From JAAZKI01 sp012799905 (GTDB lineage Bacteria; Verrucomicrobiota; Lentisphaeria; Oligosphaerales; Oligosphaeraceae), in the NCBI GenBank assembly GCA_050949415.1, contig JBMNFR010000009.1, positions 310,001 through 374,000 of the forward strand: 64,000 nucleotides of DNA, in the 5' to 3' direction. The notes beneath the pieces were generated by a model. The model saw only the letters and a list, made by a program, of their open reading frames with translations, was not told where the DNA came from and did no database searches. This document shows positions 34,157 to 43,210 of the stretch, piece after piece. Numbering within the stretch: position 1 is the first letter of the stretch; every line of letters begins with the position of its first letter. Position numbers and translations under genes: made by a program.

Positions 34157-34978
34157 TTAGAACGTAGCGCAGTCAGCGAGGATGCGCAGCAGGTCTTCGA
34201 CGGACAAGTCCTTGCTCTTGCTGAATTCCGCGGACACGCATCCGGTATAGCCAGTGTCGGCGATTGCCTTAAAGATATTCTTGTAATTCAATTCGCCGGT
34301 GCCGGGCTCGCGGCGACCGGGATTGTCGCCGAAATGATAGTGGCCGATTTCATTCTTGTAGTCGGTCAGGTTGCGGATCACGTCGCCTTCGCTGATCTGC
34401 TGATGATAGACATCAAAGAGGAATTTGACTGCCGGGCTGCCGATGCTCCGGATCAGGTCCGCCGCCTGGTTGGAGTAAACCAGGGCATAGCCCTTATGAT
34501 TTACCTTGACGTTAAGCGTTTCGAACGTCATCACCATGCCGGCGTCTTCCAGCATCGGCGCCACCCGCTTGGCCGCCTTCGCCACATTGGCCATCTGTTC
34601 GGCCATCGTCATGTCGGTGCGCTCCGCCCCGGTCAGGGCCAGAAGCGTCTTGGTGCCCAAAGCCTTGGCATTGGCAATCGCTGTCTTCACTTCAGCGACA
34701 AAGGTGTCGTGAAACGCCGGATTGACCGGGCCGTCGCCGACAATCGTGCCGCTGCAGCTAATCGCGCCGACCGTGATGCCCAGCTCCTCGCATTTGTCCC
34801 GGACGGCTTCCTTGTCTTCCCACTTGCCAGCGCCGAGGTTCTCAAACGCCGGAAATCCGTACGCCGCCACTTGCTCCACCATCTCGACATGGCTCAATTC
34901 CGGAAACCAGCCGCTCATGACAGCCAGTTTGATCTTCATTCCCGCACCGATTTTTTCGACATCACGTTTGACCGGCAT
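34157..34978 (-). CDS. Sugar phosphate isomerase/epimerase (xylose isomerase-like TIM barrel)
   Basis: A 273-aa cytoplasmic protein of the AP-endonuclease-2/xylose-isomerase-like family. Metal-ligand candidates are in VMTFETLNVK, KFLFDVYHQQISEGD, GHYHFGDNPGR and CVSAEFSKS, the usual Glu-Asp-His-Glu layout. The frame is open 8 codons upstream to 35002, but AAGGAGAAAACG directly before the ATG at 34978 marks the start. Members epimerise or isomerise keto sugars or inositols. The substrate is not readable. It is monocistronic, with a GGGGCGA array abutting its stop codon. Confidence 0.82.
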   Translation of the reverse strand: MPVKRDVEKIGAGMKIKLAVMSGWFPELSHVEMVEQVAAYGFPAFENLGAGKWEDKEAVRDKCEELGITVGAISCSGTIVGDGPVNPAFHDTFVAEVKTAIANAKALGTKTLLALTGAERTDMTMAEQMANVAKAAKRVAPMLEDAGMVMTFETLNVKVNHKGYALVYSNQAADLIRSIGSPAVKFLFDVYHQQISEGDVIRNLTDYKNEIGHYHFGDNPGRREPGTGELNYKNIFKAIADTGYTGCVSAEFSKSKDLSVEDLLRILADCATF

Positions 34979-35107
34979 CGTTTTCTCCTTGGCTTGATTC
35001 ACCTCACACGCAGTCTGGCCCGTCGGATACAGGCTCGGACATAGACAACAATATCATGCCCCAAGCCGCTTCCTGCAAGAAGCAAACTGTCACTTTTCGT
35101 TTCAAGG

Positions 35108-35207
35108 TGTAATCGGTCAGCCGTTGAACATCAAGCCGCAGGAGCCACCCCTCTTATCCTATCTCGCTTAGGTTCCCACAAGTCATCGGTCTCATCCGGG
35201 TGCCATT
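35108..35207 (+). repeat. About 97-bp dispersed repeat, copy 1
   Basis: AATCGGTCAGCCGTTGAACAT to ATCCGGGTGCC, nearly identical to 63906-64000. Long common words include TTAGGTTCCCACAAGTCAT. Confidence 0.9.
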
Positions 35208-35400
35208 TCTAGAGATGGAAAGCATGATGCCAGCGTGCCAGGCAGAATCCTACTCAAGCACAAAATCACTATGATTCTGCAAAAAGCCGTTTGAAAAAGG
35301 GCGTTTTGTGGCCTATTTTTCCTGCGGGCTTAGAAATCAGACCCCACCCACCCAAAGGGGGGCCACCCTCCCAAATTTTGTCATGCGCGCGAGGCGGCGA

Positions 35401-35512
35401 TTTATGTATCACCCCTCCGGGGCTCAAAATTATATTCCATCTCACCCAGGGCTTCGCTACGCTCACCCTGGGCTTTTATGTTGCTTGCCCTTCGGGTCGC
35501 CAGTACGACATA
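35401..35512 (+). repeat. Solo copy of the GGGCTTCGCTACGCTCACCC element (type A)
   Basis: It matches the A halves of the paired elements at 50319 and 59095 (words CCCAGGGCTTCGCTACGCTC and TTTTATGTTGCTTGCCCTT). The rest of 35003-35673 holds the 97-bp repeat at 35108 and no gene. Confidence 0.88.
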
Positions 35513-35673
35513 CGTCAGCGTGGATTCTGTACTACAAGAGCTTACCACGAGATTTCACACATTAACAAAAATTTCCGTATATTCCGTGTGTTCAGTGGTT
35601 AAAAATAGGTTGCGTGCGGGGAATCCGCCCTAAGAGAATTCCAAGTATCAATCAGTGACCGATTACCTCAAAG

Positions 35674-37281
35674 CTATTCTGACTTGGCTTGAAGCAACAA
35701 ATAGGTCGGGAGTCCGACCACGTCGTAATGGCGAAGCACAGCGGCGATGATATCGCTATTAGCGGCATCCGCCTGCACTGCCACCTTCACCCAAGGCTGC
35801 ATCTTCTCGATGACTGCTGGCGCCTTGAACGTCGTCGCCTTCATGGCTGTGCAGCTTTTGCAGGTCACGCCCCAGAAGTCGAGAAACAACGGCTGGCCAG
35901 TCTGCTCAGCGATTTGCATCGCTGCCACGAGGTCAGTATGCCACCCATCCGGCGTCTGGGCAGCATCAGCAGTCGGCTGCCGAAACAAACTCACCCCAAG
36001 CCAGGCATAATAGGCTGCCACCAGCAGAATCAAGACGCCCATGGCGCGCTTGATGTGTTCCATCCATGCCCCGGGGCGCGGCAGTTTGGCCATGCCAGCC
36101 CCCAGCAGCGGCCAGGGCAACGCCATGCCGACGCCGAGCAGAAACGGCAGCACCAGCCCAACCGCATTGCCACGCGCCCACAAGTCAGCCGCCAGCAGCA
36201 GCACCCAGATAAGCACCGGCGCTACGCAGGCGCCTCCCAGCACCGCAGCCATTGCCCCAAGCGCAAAGACGCCGACCAGACCCATCGCCCCGCCCTGGCC
36301 CTCCCTGACGCTGCCTCGCCGCCAGCGCGAGAAATCGATAACCAGCACGTCAAACATCGCCAAGGCCAGGATCACGAAAATGACGGCGACAGCCAGGTTG
36401 AACCAAGGCGAGGAGTTAAGACTGCCGAAACGACTGCCGGTCAACACGACCAGGAGTCCCAGACCGCCATAGGTGAGAGCCATGCCCAGACCATAGACGC
36501 CGCCCCGTCGGAAACCGTGCCCTTTGCTGCCGGCCTTGACCCCGGCCCCGATGATAGCCAGGTTAATCGGAATCATCGGTAATACGCAGGGCGTGAGATT
36601 CAAAAGCAATCCTAGCGGGATGACGAGAAGAGCGGCCAGCAGCAGCCCATAGCGCGTGAAGACGCGGCGCAGGATGTCGGCTTCTGCTTCGACGCCTTCC
36701 TCCGCCTGTTCAGCCCAGGTCAGGAAGGCGTCCTCATCCATGTAGCCGGTCGCCCGGCCGCGTTCCTGAAAGCGCTGCGCCAAAGCCAGCCAGGCGTCAG
36801 CGTCACTCCCTGCTGGCGGCGCCTCGGCCTGGGCGTCCGCAGCAACGACAGCCTGTCCCTCCGCGGCTTCACCAAGGGCAAACTTGACGGTTTCCGGGAG
36901 CATGCAGACGCCGTCGCTGCAACCTTGAAAACTCACCGCCACGGTCAATGGCGTGGTCAACGCCCCTTGCAAACGGTATTTCCGCGTGAAATCACCCAGG
37001 AAAACCCGTGATTCTTCGCCCTCCTGGACGACCGGCTCGTCTCCGCCAGCGGAGATGACCTTCACCCCAGGCGGAGCCGTGACTTTGAGCTGGTTCTCGT
37101 AAATGTAAGAATTATCCGCCATCGCGAAGGTGACGGTCAGCAGCGCTTCCCGGTCATTCCGGCGCTCCCATTGCACAGAGGGCGTAAACAAGGCTGTTTC
37201 CGCGTCCTGCGCCATCATCGTCATCATCACTGCCGTCAAAACGGCTATCGCCAGCCAACAGGTCTTTTTCCAAATCGTCAT
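35674..37281 (-). CDS. dsbD: Thiol:disulfide interchange protein DsbD
   Basis: A 535-aa inner-membrane protein that carries electrons from cytoplasmic thioredoxin to extracytoplasmic thiols. The signal region is residues 1-24. The DsbD-alpha domain (~35-140) has the redox pair Cys121/Cys126 in GCSDGVCMLP. The membrane domain (~205-435, about eight segments) has Cys232 in NLTPCVLPMIP and Cys352 in GGACVAPVL. The C-terminal thioredoxin domain has Cys474/Cys477 in GVTCKSCTAM. All three redox pairs are present. A GAGGGAG site supports the ATG. It probably keeps cytochrome-maturation or secreted-protein cysteines reduced. Confidence 0.93.
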   Translation of the reverse strand: MTIWKKTCWLAIAVLTAVMMTMMAQDAETALFTPSVQWERRNDREALLTVTFAMADNSYIYENQLKVTAPPGVKVISAGGDEPVVQEGEESRVFLGDFTRKYRLQGALTTPLTVAVSFQGCSDGVCMLPETVKFALGEAAEGQAVVAADAQAEAPPAGSDADAWLALAQRFQERGRATGYMDEDAFLTWAEQAEEGVEAEADILRRVFTRYGLLLAALLVIPLGLLLNLTPCVLPMIPINLAIIGAGVKAGSKGHGFRRGGVYGLGMALTYGGLGLLVVLTGSRFGSLNSSPWFNLAVAVIFVILALAMFDVLVIDFSRWRRGSVREGQGGAMGLVGVFALGAMAAVLGGACVAPVLIWVLLLAADLWARGNAVGLVLPFLLGVGMALPWPLLGAGMAKLPRPGAWMEHIKRAMGVLILLVAAYYAWLGVSLFRQPTADAAQTPDGWHTDLVAAMQIAEQTGQPLFLDFWGVTCKSCTAMKATTFKAPAVIEKMQPWVKVAVQADAANSDIIAAVLRHYDVVGLPTYLLLQAKSE

Positions 37282-37338
37282 ATTCGCGCTCCCTCTTTTC
37301 GATGTACAAGGATCATCGGCGTCGCCACTTGGCGTCGT

Positions 37339-37830
37339 TCATTGCCGGAGCTGCCCCAGACCGAGACGCTCCCGCTCCTTGTTTACGACCTGCCAAACCG
37401 CCGAATGTTTCGCCAGTTCCTTGCTAAAGCGCGATGTGCTCAAACCGAGTTGCTCAGCGGCGTCAGCCAGCCGGAAGCCATTTGCCGCCAAGGCGTCAAG
37501 CGCGGCGGCCACCCACCTGGGAAACGCCTCTGCCTTGAGTCCCGGCGCTGGCCCCGTCACTGCGGGCGGCCTGTCTCGACGCACCTGCAAGGCTATCTCC
37601 AGCCGCAGTTTACGAAGCGCATGAAGGCGATTCTGATGCTGGGAGCGCGACGTGTCATCCTCGGCAGCAATGCCGCTGGGGAGGTGAATAACACGCACCG
37701 CCGACTCGGTCTTGTTACGCTTTTGCCCGCCTGGGCCGCTGCCCCGGCAGGTCTCATGACGGCACTGCCGCCACAATTCATCTTCGGACATAGCCAGCCA
37801 TTGATCGCGGTTTTCGCCTGCCTCTGCCAC
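37339..37830 (-). CDS. Release-factor-like GGQ protein
   Basis: A 163-aa protein with the peptidyl-tRNA hydrolysis motif in CRGSGPGGQKRNKTESAVR, but without the stop-codon recognition domain of RF1/RF2. A helical C-terminal half (about 95-163) contains LADAAEQLGLSTSRFSKEL. The layout recalls ribosome-rescue factors such as ArfB/YaeJ, but the tail lacks the usual long basic end, so the rescue role is only an inference. The GTG start at 37830 follows GGAGGAGGAGG. An ATG at residue 14 has no site. It sits between dsbD and an amidohydrolase on the same strand. Confidence 0.82.
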   Translation of the reverse strand: MAEAGENRDQWLAMSEDELWRQCRHETCRGSGPGGQKRNKTESAVRVIHLPSGIAAEDDTSRSQHQNRLHALRKLRLEIALQVRRDRPPAVTGPAPGLKAEAFPRWVAAALDALAANGFRLADAAEQLGLSTSRFSKELAKHSAVWQVVNKERERLGLGQLRQ

Positions 37831-37871
37831 TGCCTCCTCCTCCAGGGAATGCCTTGATTCTGTCGAACGCC

Positions 37872-38681
37872 TCAGGCATCAGCCGGAAACTTCCAAATCC
37901 GCGCCGCGTTATTCCAGAAAATGTCCTCTTTCTCGGCCTGAGTCAACGGCTGGCTCAACACATCGGACACCGCCTCCGCCAAATCCTGCCACGGCGAATC
38001 CGTGCCGAAAAGCACCTTGTCCGCCCCGTGTTGACGCACAATCCGGGCAAACTGGCTTTTGTCCTGCATGAACGGCAGCGCAAAGGAGGTGTCCAGGAAC
38101 ACATTTCTCCCGACCAAGTCGCTCTCCACCTCGTCCCAGTTGCGCCAGCCGCCGAGATGCGCGATGATGATCACCAGCCCGGGGTGGCGACGGCTGAGTT
38201 CAGCATAGTCGCGTGGCCGGGAGTGGAACGGCGGCTGAAAGCCGATGTCCTGGCCGCCATGAATCAACACCGGCAAAGAGAGTTCCTCGCACGTGCGCCA
38301 AATCGGCTCCACACGCGGCTCCAGGACGCCGAACGCCTGGTACTCAGGGTGAAATTTGACGCCGCTGAGTCCCAGGTCGCGGATTTGCCGCACCACGCCT
38401 TCGAGGTTCTCGTCGTCCGGATGCACGCCGCCCATGGACAATGCCGGCCACTGATTGTGGGCCGCCGCCCAGGCATTGACTGAGGCCTCTTGCCCCGGCT
38501 TGGTCACCACCGGGCAATTCATCCAGCCGGAATAGCCCGCAGCAATTGCATGCCGACGCAAATCCGCCGGCGTCCCCAGCGTGAAAGTCGGCAAGTTGGC
38601 AGACCGCGCACTCAAAGAGGCTAAAGTCGAGGCAGCGATCTTCTCCGGAAAAATATGAGTATGGACATCAAAAATCTTCAT
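37872..38681 (-). CDS. Amidohydrolase-2 family metal-dependent hydrolase
   Basis: A 269-aa TIM-barrel hydrolase. KIFDVHTHIFPEK gives the HxH metal pair, GVKFHPEYQ and PVLIHGGQ supply further ligands, VIIIAHLGG another His and LFGTDSPW the catalytic Asp. The layout lies between amidohydrolase-2 and TatD-type proteins. The frame opens 15 codons earlier, but ATG 38681 (MKIFDVHTH) follows TTGGAG and begins the first strand. Reaction unknown. It is divergent from the pilin array promoter. Confidence 0.85.
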   Translation of the reverse strand: MKIFDVHTHIFPEKIAASTLASLSARSANLPTFTLGTPADLRRHAIAAGYSGWMNCPVVTKPGQEASVNAWAAAHNQWPALSMGGVHPDDENLEGVVRQIRDLGLSGVKFHPEYQAFGVLEPRVEPIWRTCEELSLPVLIHGGQDIGFQPPFHSRPRDYAELSRRHPGLVIIIAHLGGWRNWDEVESDLVGRNVFLDTSFALPFMQDKSQFARIVRQHGADKVLFGTDSPWQDLAEAVSDVLSQPLTQAEKEDIFWNNAARIWKFPADA

Positions 38682-38779
38682 GGCGCTCCAAGACGGCTGT
38701 TTTTTCAAACCGCACCCCAAAAACAATCCTGAAACCTTGATAAATGACCGAAAATATGCTATTATTGTCTAATAATAGA

Positions 38780-38808
38780 TTGCACGCTAACGGAATTTGA
38801 ATTATACT
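38780..38808 (+). promoter_or_regulatory. Sigma-70 type promoter of the tandem pilin array
   Basis: TTGCAC (38780-38785), an exact 17-base spacer and TATACT (38803-38808), 82 bases before the first pilin-like ATG. It is the cleanest vegetative promoter seen in the window. No comparable promoter was found between the downstream pilin-like genes. Confidence 0.7.
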
Positions 38809-38890
38809 TAATAATGTAATGGGCGCCCGCGGACGAATCAAGACCTTTCGTGACGACAATATCCACTTCAATGGCAAGGAGGGGAAAATC

Positions 38891-39643
38891 ATGAAGACAT
38901 TGCGGCGTTGGATGGGATTCACTCTGATTGAACTTTTGGTCGTCATTGCCATCATTGCCATTCTAGCGGCGATGCTGTTGCCGGCCTTGAGCAAGGCACG
39001 TGAAAAGGCGCGGGCGATTTCCTGCACCAACAACCTCAAGACCCTCGGCCTGGCCGGCTTCTTCTACAGTGAGGAAAACGCCGGCTATGCCTTTTCCAAC
39101 AGTATGCACCATCCTTATCGGGCAGACGGCAAGCGAGCCATGTGGTATGAATTCCTGCACGGGGAGTCCTACCTGGGCGATGCGCCGAAGATCGTCATCA
39201 CCCAGCATCCGACTTCTGGGGCGGACACTAACACGAGAGTGTACAGCACTCTCGTATGCCCGTCCAACGCTGAGCCGCGACGCAACTGGCACTGGGGGGC
39301 GTTTCTAATGAGCTATGGCCATAACGCCTACATCGCCGCCCACGGCGGCGCACCATACTACCTGCGCATGGTCAATGAAACCCAGTGGCCCTCAATGACC
39401 TCCCTGATTGCCGATAACTGGAAATACTACATCAACGGCGGAACCTCAGGCTATTCGCACTCGCTTGGCAACTATGCCGGCATGGGCGACGTCCGCGCCA
39501 ACGCCGCGCACAGCGGAGGCCGCAACACCGTGTATCTTGACGGCCACGTCGACACCCTCAATTTCCTCTACGGCCACACCGGCACTTCCCATCGGGAAGA
39601 CATCTGGAGAGCCAAAAACGCCAGTGAAATCCGTAAACTGTAA
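38891..39643 (+). CDS. Prepilin-type H-x9-DG protein, array copy 1
   Basis: A 250-aa exported pilin-like protein. The signal FTLIELLVVIAIIAILAAML is followed by ALSKAREKARAISCTNNLK. The C-terminal signature HSGGRNTVYLDGHVDTLNF is intact. AAGGAGGGGAAAATC directly before ATG 38891 fixes the start (the frame is open from 38819). It is the first of five tandem relatives reading the same way. Its head domain differs clearly from copies 2-5, while the N-terminal 50 residues are nearly constant. Confidence 0.92.
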   Translation: MKTLRRWMGFTLIELLVVIAIIAILAAMLLPALSKAREKARAISCTNNLKTLGLAGFFYSEENAGYAFSNSMHHPYRADGKRAMWYEFLHGESYLGDAPKIVITQHPTSGADTNTRVYSTLVCPSNAEPRRNWHWGAFLMSYGHNAYIAAHGGAPYYLRMVNETQWPSMTSLIADNWKYYINGGTSGYSHSLGNYAGMGDVRANAAHSGGRNTVYLDGHVDTLNFLYGHTGTSHREDIWRAKNASEIRKL

Positions 39644-39707
39644 GCCCAACGGCTGACACCCCCCCAAAAAAAACCAACCACCCCGAACCAACCGAAGACT
39701 CCCCAGC

Positions 39708-40469
39708 ATGCTCAAAAAAACCGTCCACTTCACCCTGATTGAACTCCTAGTCGTCATCGCCATCATCGCCATTCTCGCGGCAATGCTGTTGCCGGCCTTG
39801 TCAAAAGCGCGGGAAAAGGCGCGGGCGATTTCCTGCAAGAACAAACTCAAGCAGCTTAACCTGATCGCCACGATGTACAGCATGGAAAGCGACGACTACG
39901 CATTTTCGTCCCGTCAGTACCATTCCAGCGTGTCCGGCAATGTCCGCCTGTACTGGCCAGACTGGGTCTATTTTTCCAAATACTTTCCCGAGACCCCCAA
40001 AAACGTCACTGTCTACCATCCGACTAGCGGCAACCCAACCAACGGCAGAATGTATGACCTGTTGATCTGCCCGTCTGATCCCGAGCCCAAGCAATACTGG
40101 TCCTACCAGCCGATGTTCGCCAGCATTGGCTACAATTTCTATATTGACAACACTGCAACCGCCAAGCCTGACAACCTGGGCCACCTGGCTGAATGCAGCC
40201 AGCCGTCCATCGTCACCACTTTTGCTGACACCTGGTCGTGGCGCTATAAGAATGGCCCATATCCGACCTACATGGGCAACCGCCTCTACCATCTGGTGGA
40301 AACAAAATACGCAGCTGTCCGCACCAATGCGGCTCATTCCGGCGGCCGCAACAACGGCTATTTAGACGGCCATGTCGACACCGTCAACTACGCTCTGACC
40401 GTCAACAACAACTCCAGGGAGAACGTCTGGATCGTCGATAAAATCGGCGGAACCCTGACCCAGCAATAA
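39708..40469 (+). CDS. Prepilin-type H-x9-DG protein, array copy 2
   Basis: A 253-aa pilin-like protein with FTLIELLVVIAIIAILAAML, SKAREKARAISCKNKLKQL and the signature HSGGRNNGYLDGHVDTVNY. Its head shares the stretch PKNVTVYHPTSGNPTNG with copy 4, so these two are the closer relatives. There is no ribosome site before the ATG, unlike copies 1, 3 and 4, so translation may depend on the preceding gene 64 bases away. Confidence 0.9.
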   Translation: MLKKTVHFTLIELLVVIAIIAILAAMLLPALSKAREKARAISCKNKLKQLNLIATMYSMESDDYAFSSRQYHSSVSGNVRLYWPDWVYFSKYFPETPKNVTVYHPTSGNPTNGRMYDLLICPSDPEPKQYWSYQPMFASIGYNFYIDNTATAKPDNLGHLAECSQPSIVTTFADTWSWRYKNGPYPTYMGNRLYHLVETKYAAVRTNAAHSGGRNNGYLDGHVDTVNYALTVNNNSRENVWIVDKIGGTLTQQ

Positions 40470-40564
40470 GGCTGCACCTGCCATTCTCAGATTTCAGACA
40501 TTTTTCTGCAAACCATAAACCAAGTCCGTGACAGCCGGCGCCGCACAACAAAAAGGGTCTGCCC

Positions 40565-41314
40565 ATGCTGAAACGCCGTTTTTTCACCCTGATTGAGCTC
40601 CTGGTCGTCATCGCCATCATCGCGATTCTGGCGGCGATGCTGTTGCCGGCATTGAGCAAAGCACGGGAGAAGGCACGGGCGATTTCCTGCGTCAACAACC
40701 TCAAAACCATGGGCTTTGTCGGCATCACATATTCAATGGAAAACGAGGACTACACGCTGTCAGCCCGAATCTGGATGCGCGGGGTGCGGGACAGTGCGCC
40801 GCTGACGTGGTACGAGTGGCTGCACTACTCGGACTTTATGCCGGAAAAGCCGACTATCGGCACGGTCACCAGCCTGTCAAGCGGCAATACCTATGGCTCG
40901 CGGATATATCCGTCCCTCCTCTGCCCATCCAATGTGCCGTCATTGTACGCATATCACTGGATTTGCATCTCCATCAGCTATGGCCATAACACGAGGATCG
41001 ACAACATGGGCGCACAGCCGTCGTATCTGCACTCGCTCACCCAAGCCAAAACGCCGTCCATGGTCTCGGAATTCGCTGACAACTGGAAATACCTGGTGGC
41101 GGTCAACAACAACTACGACGCTGGCGGCTATGTTTACCAAATCGGCGTCCGGCCAGTGTCCCAGCGCGTCCGCACCTACGCCGCCCATCCTGGCGGCCGC
41201 AATACGTCATATTTAGACGGCCATGTCGACACCCTGAACACGGTCTATGGCCAAACCGCTTCCAACCACTACGAAGACGTCTGGCTCTGCACCGGCGCGC
41301 CAGTCGCCAAATAA
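40565..41314 (+). CDS. Prepilin-type H-x9-DG protein, array copy 3
   Basis: A 249-aa pilin-like protein. The signal MLKRRFFTLIELLVVIAIIA, the CVNNLKTMGF box and the signature HPGGRNTSYLDGHVDTLNT are all present. AAGGG lies 7 bases before ATG. The upstream spacer shares TTTTTCTGCAAACCATA with the spacer before copy 5, showing that duplication units included intergenic DNA. The head domain is of the copy 1 type rather than the copy 2/4 type (serine-rich SSGNTYGSR region). Confidence 0.9.
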   Translation: MLKRRFFTLIELLVVIAIIAILAAMLLPALSKAREKARAISCVNNLKTMGFVGITYSMENEDYTLSARIWMRGVRDSAPLTWYEWLHYSDFMPEKPTIGTVTSLSSGNTYGSRIYPSLLCPSNVPSLYAYHWICISISYGHNTRIDNMGAQPSYLHSLTQAKTPSMVSEFADNWKYLVAVNNNYDAGGYVYQIGVRPVSQRVRTYAAHPGGRNTSYLDGHVDTLNTVYGQTASNHYEDVWLCTGAPVAK

Positions 41315-41379
41315 AACGCAGCGACCCGGCAGCGCTGCGGCAACTTTCCCGGTCGAAACCTATTGTAGGAGGGTCAGCC

Positions 41380-42144
41380 ATGCTCCGGAACATCGTTCGC
41401 TTCACTCTGATTGAGCTTCTGGTCGTCATCGCCATCATTGCGATTCTGGCGGCGATGCTCTTGCCGGCCTTGTCAAAAGCGCGCGAAAAGGCGCGGGCGA
41501 TCTCCTGCAAGAACAACTTAAAACAGCTCGGCCTGATGGAAATTCTCTACTCTGACGAAAACGACGACAGCGTTTTTTCCTCGCGGCTGCGGCATCCGAC
41601 CATCACCAACAACGCCAACCTGAACTGGCCGGACTGGCTGTACTTCTCGAATTTCCTGCCGCAGACCCCCAAGACTGTCACCGTCTATCATCCGACCAGT
41701 GGAAACCCGACAAACGGCTACATGTATGACATGCTGATCTGCCCAAGCAACTACGCCCCGCAGCAGTGGTGGTCGTACCGGCCGATGTTCTCCAGCTACG
41801 GCCACAACTGGTTCAAGCAGGCGACCGTCGGGACTGAGCCAACCTACCTCCGACACCTGGCCAAGGCTTACAATCCGTCCACCATCGCCTCTTTTGCCGA
41901 CACCTGGACTTACAAAGCCATTGAGGGCGTCTACCCGTCTGGCTACGGCGAACGTCTCTATATGCTCTATGAAAGCCGATTCGGCGCAGTCGGCAAGTAC
42001 GCCGCTCATTCCGGCGGCCGCAATGTCTGCTATCTTGACGGCCATGTCGACACCGTCAACTACATCCTCACCTACAATGGAACCTCCTACGAAAACGTCT
42101 GGCTGGTCCAGGGCGGCGGAGTCCTGACCCAGCGGCGCCCCTGA
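41380..42144 (+). CDS. Prepilin-type H-x9-DG protein, array copy 4
   Basis: A 254-aa pilin-like protein and the intact parent or sister of the broken copy 5. The signal FTLIELLVVIAIIAILAAML is followed by SCKNNLKQLGLME. The head contains PKTVTVYHPTSGNPTNGYMY and QQWWSYRPMFSSYGHNW. The signature HSGGRNVCYLDGHVDTVNY is intact, and a short tail with a Gly-Gly-Gly run ends TQRRP. A TAGGAGGG site precedes ATG. The last 23 bases after the stop are also shared with copy 5. Confidence 0.92.
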   Translation: MLRNIVRFTLIELLVVIAIIAILAAMLLPALSKAREKARAISCKNNLKQLGLMEILYSDENDDSVFSSRLRHPTITNNANLNWPDWLYFSNFLPQTPKTVTVYHPTSGNPTNGYMYDMLICPSNYAPQQWWSYRPMFSSYGHNWFKQATVGTEPTYLRHLAKAYNPSTIASFADTWTYKAIEGVYPSGYGERLYMLYESRFGAVGKYAAHSGGRNVCYLDGHVDTVNYILTYNGTSYENVWLVQGGGVLTQRRP

Positions 42145-42293
42145 CCGCCCTGCGTCAACCGAAAAAGACCGCATTTTCCGCCCCTGGCAAGCCTGCGAGC
42201 CAGCTGAGCTCAAAATTTGCAGCGTTTTTCTGCAAACCATACTCAAGCGCACGGCACCTGCGGTCGGCCGCATAACAGAAAGGGACGTGAACT

Positions 42294-43092
42294 ATGCGAA
42301 AATGCCTTTCTTTCACCCTAATTGAGCTTTTAGTCGTCATCGCCATCATCGCGATTCTGGCGGCGATGCTCTTGCCGGCCTTGTCAAAAGCGCGCGAAAA
42401 GGCGCGGGCAATCTCCTGCAAGAACAACTTAAAACAGCTCGGCCTGATGGAACATTCTCTACTCTGACGAAAACGACGACAGCGTTTTTTCCTCGCGGCT
42501 GCGGCATCCGACCATCACCGGCAAGCACGACGCCACACGGCGTGAACTGGCCGGACTGGCTGGTACTTCTCGAATTTCCTGCCGCAGACCCCCAAGACTG
42601 TCCGACCGGTGCTGACCATCCGACCAGTGGAAACGCCGACAAACGGCTACATGTATCGACATGCTGATCTGCCCAAGCAGACTACGCCCCGCAGCAGCTG
42701 GTGGTCGTACCGGCCGATGTCTCTCCAGCTACGGCCACAACTGGTTCACAGCAAGCGACCGTCGGGACTGCAGCCAACCTACCTCCGACCATCTGGCCAC
42801 AGGCTCTACAATCCGTCCTCGCAGTCGCCTCTTTTGCCGACACCTGGACTTACAAAGCCATTGAGGGCGGTCTACCCGTCTGGCTACGGCGAACGTCTCT
42901 ATATGCCTGCTATGAAAGCCGATTCGGCGCACGTCCGCGCCAAGTACGCCGCTCATTCCGGCGGCCGCAACTGTCTGCTATCTTGACGGCCATGTCGACA
43001 CCGTCAATTACATCCTCACCTACAATGGAACCTCCTACGAAAACGTCTGGCTGGTCCAGGGCGGCGGAGTCCTGACCCAGCGGCGCCCCTGA
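42294..43092 (+). pseudogene. Broken prepilin-type gene, array copy 5, insertion-rich duplicate of copy 4
   Basis: The ATG, signal and first ~50 codons are intact, then one extra base shifts the frame and TGA follows at 42465-42467 (57-aa product). Downstream the DNA still matches copy 4 almost base for base, but with about 17 sites carrying extra bases, mostly single C or G. Between identical landmarks copy 4 has 604 bases (41541-42144) and this copy 641 (42452-43092). I noticed no deletion. The copy would be functional only if the extra bases are sequencing or assembly errors. Confidence 0.88.
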
Positions 43093-43210
43093 CCGCCCTG
43101 CGTCAACCGAAAAGCGCTGCACCGCTTTCCATTAAGCTACGAGGGGATGCCTGGCGCTGCCTTGGCGTGTCAGTGGCCAAATGATGGCGGCGCAGAAGGG
43201 CCTGGCGTAA

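Noticed and set aside
42294..43092. Programmed frameshifting in the fifth pilin copy
   Set aside because: About 17 separate insertion sites and no slippery sequence make recoding impossible as an explanation.
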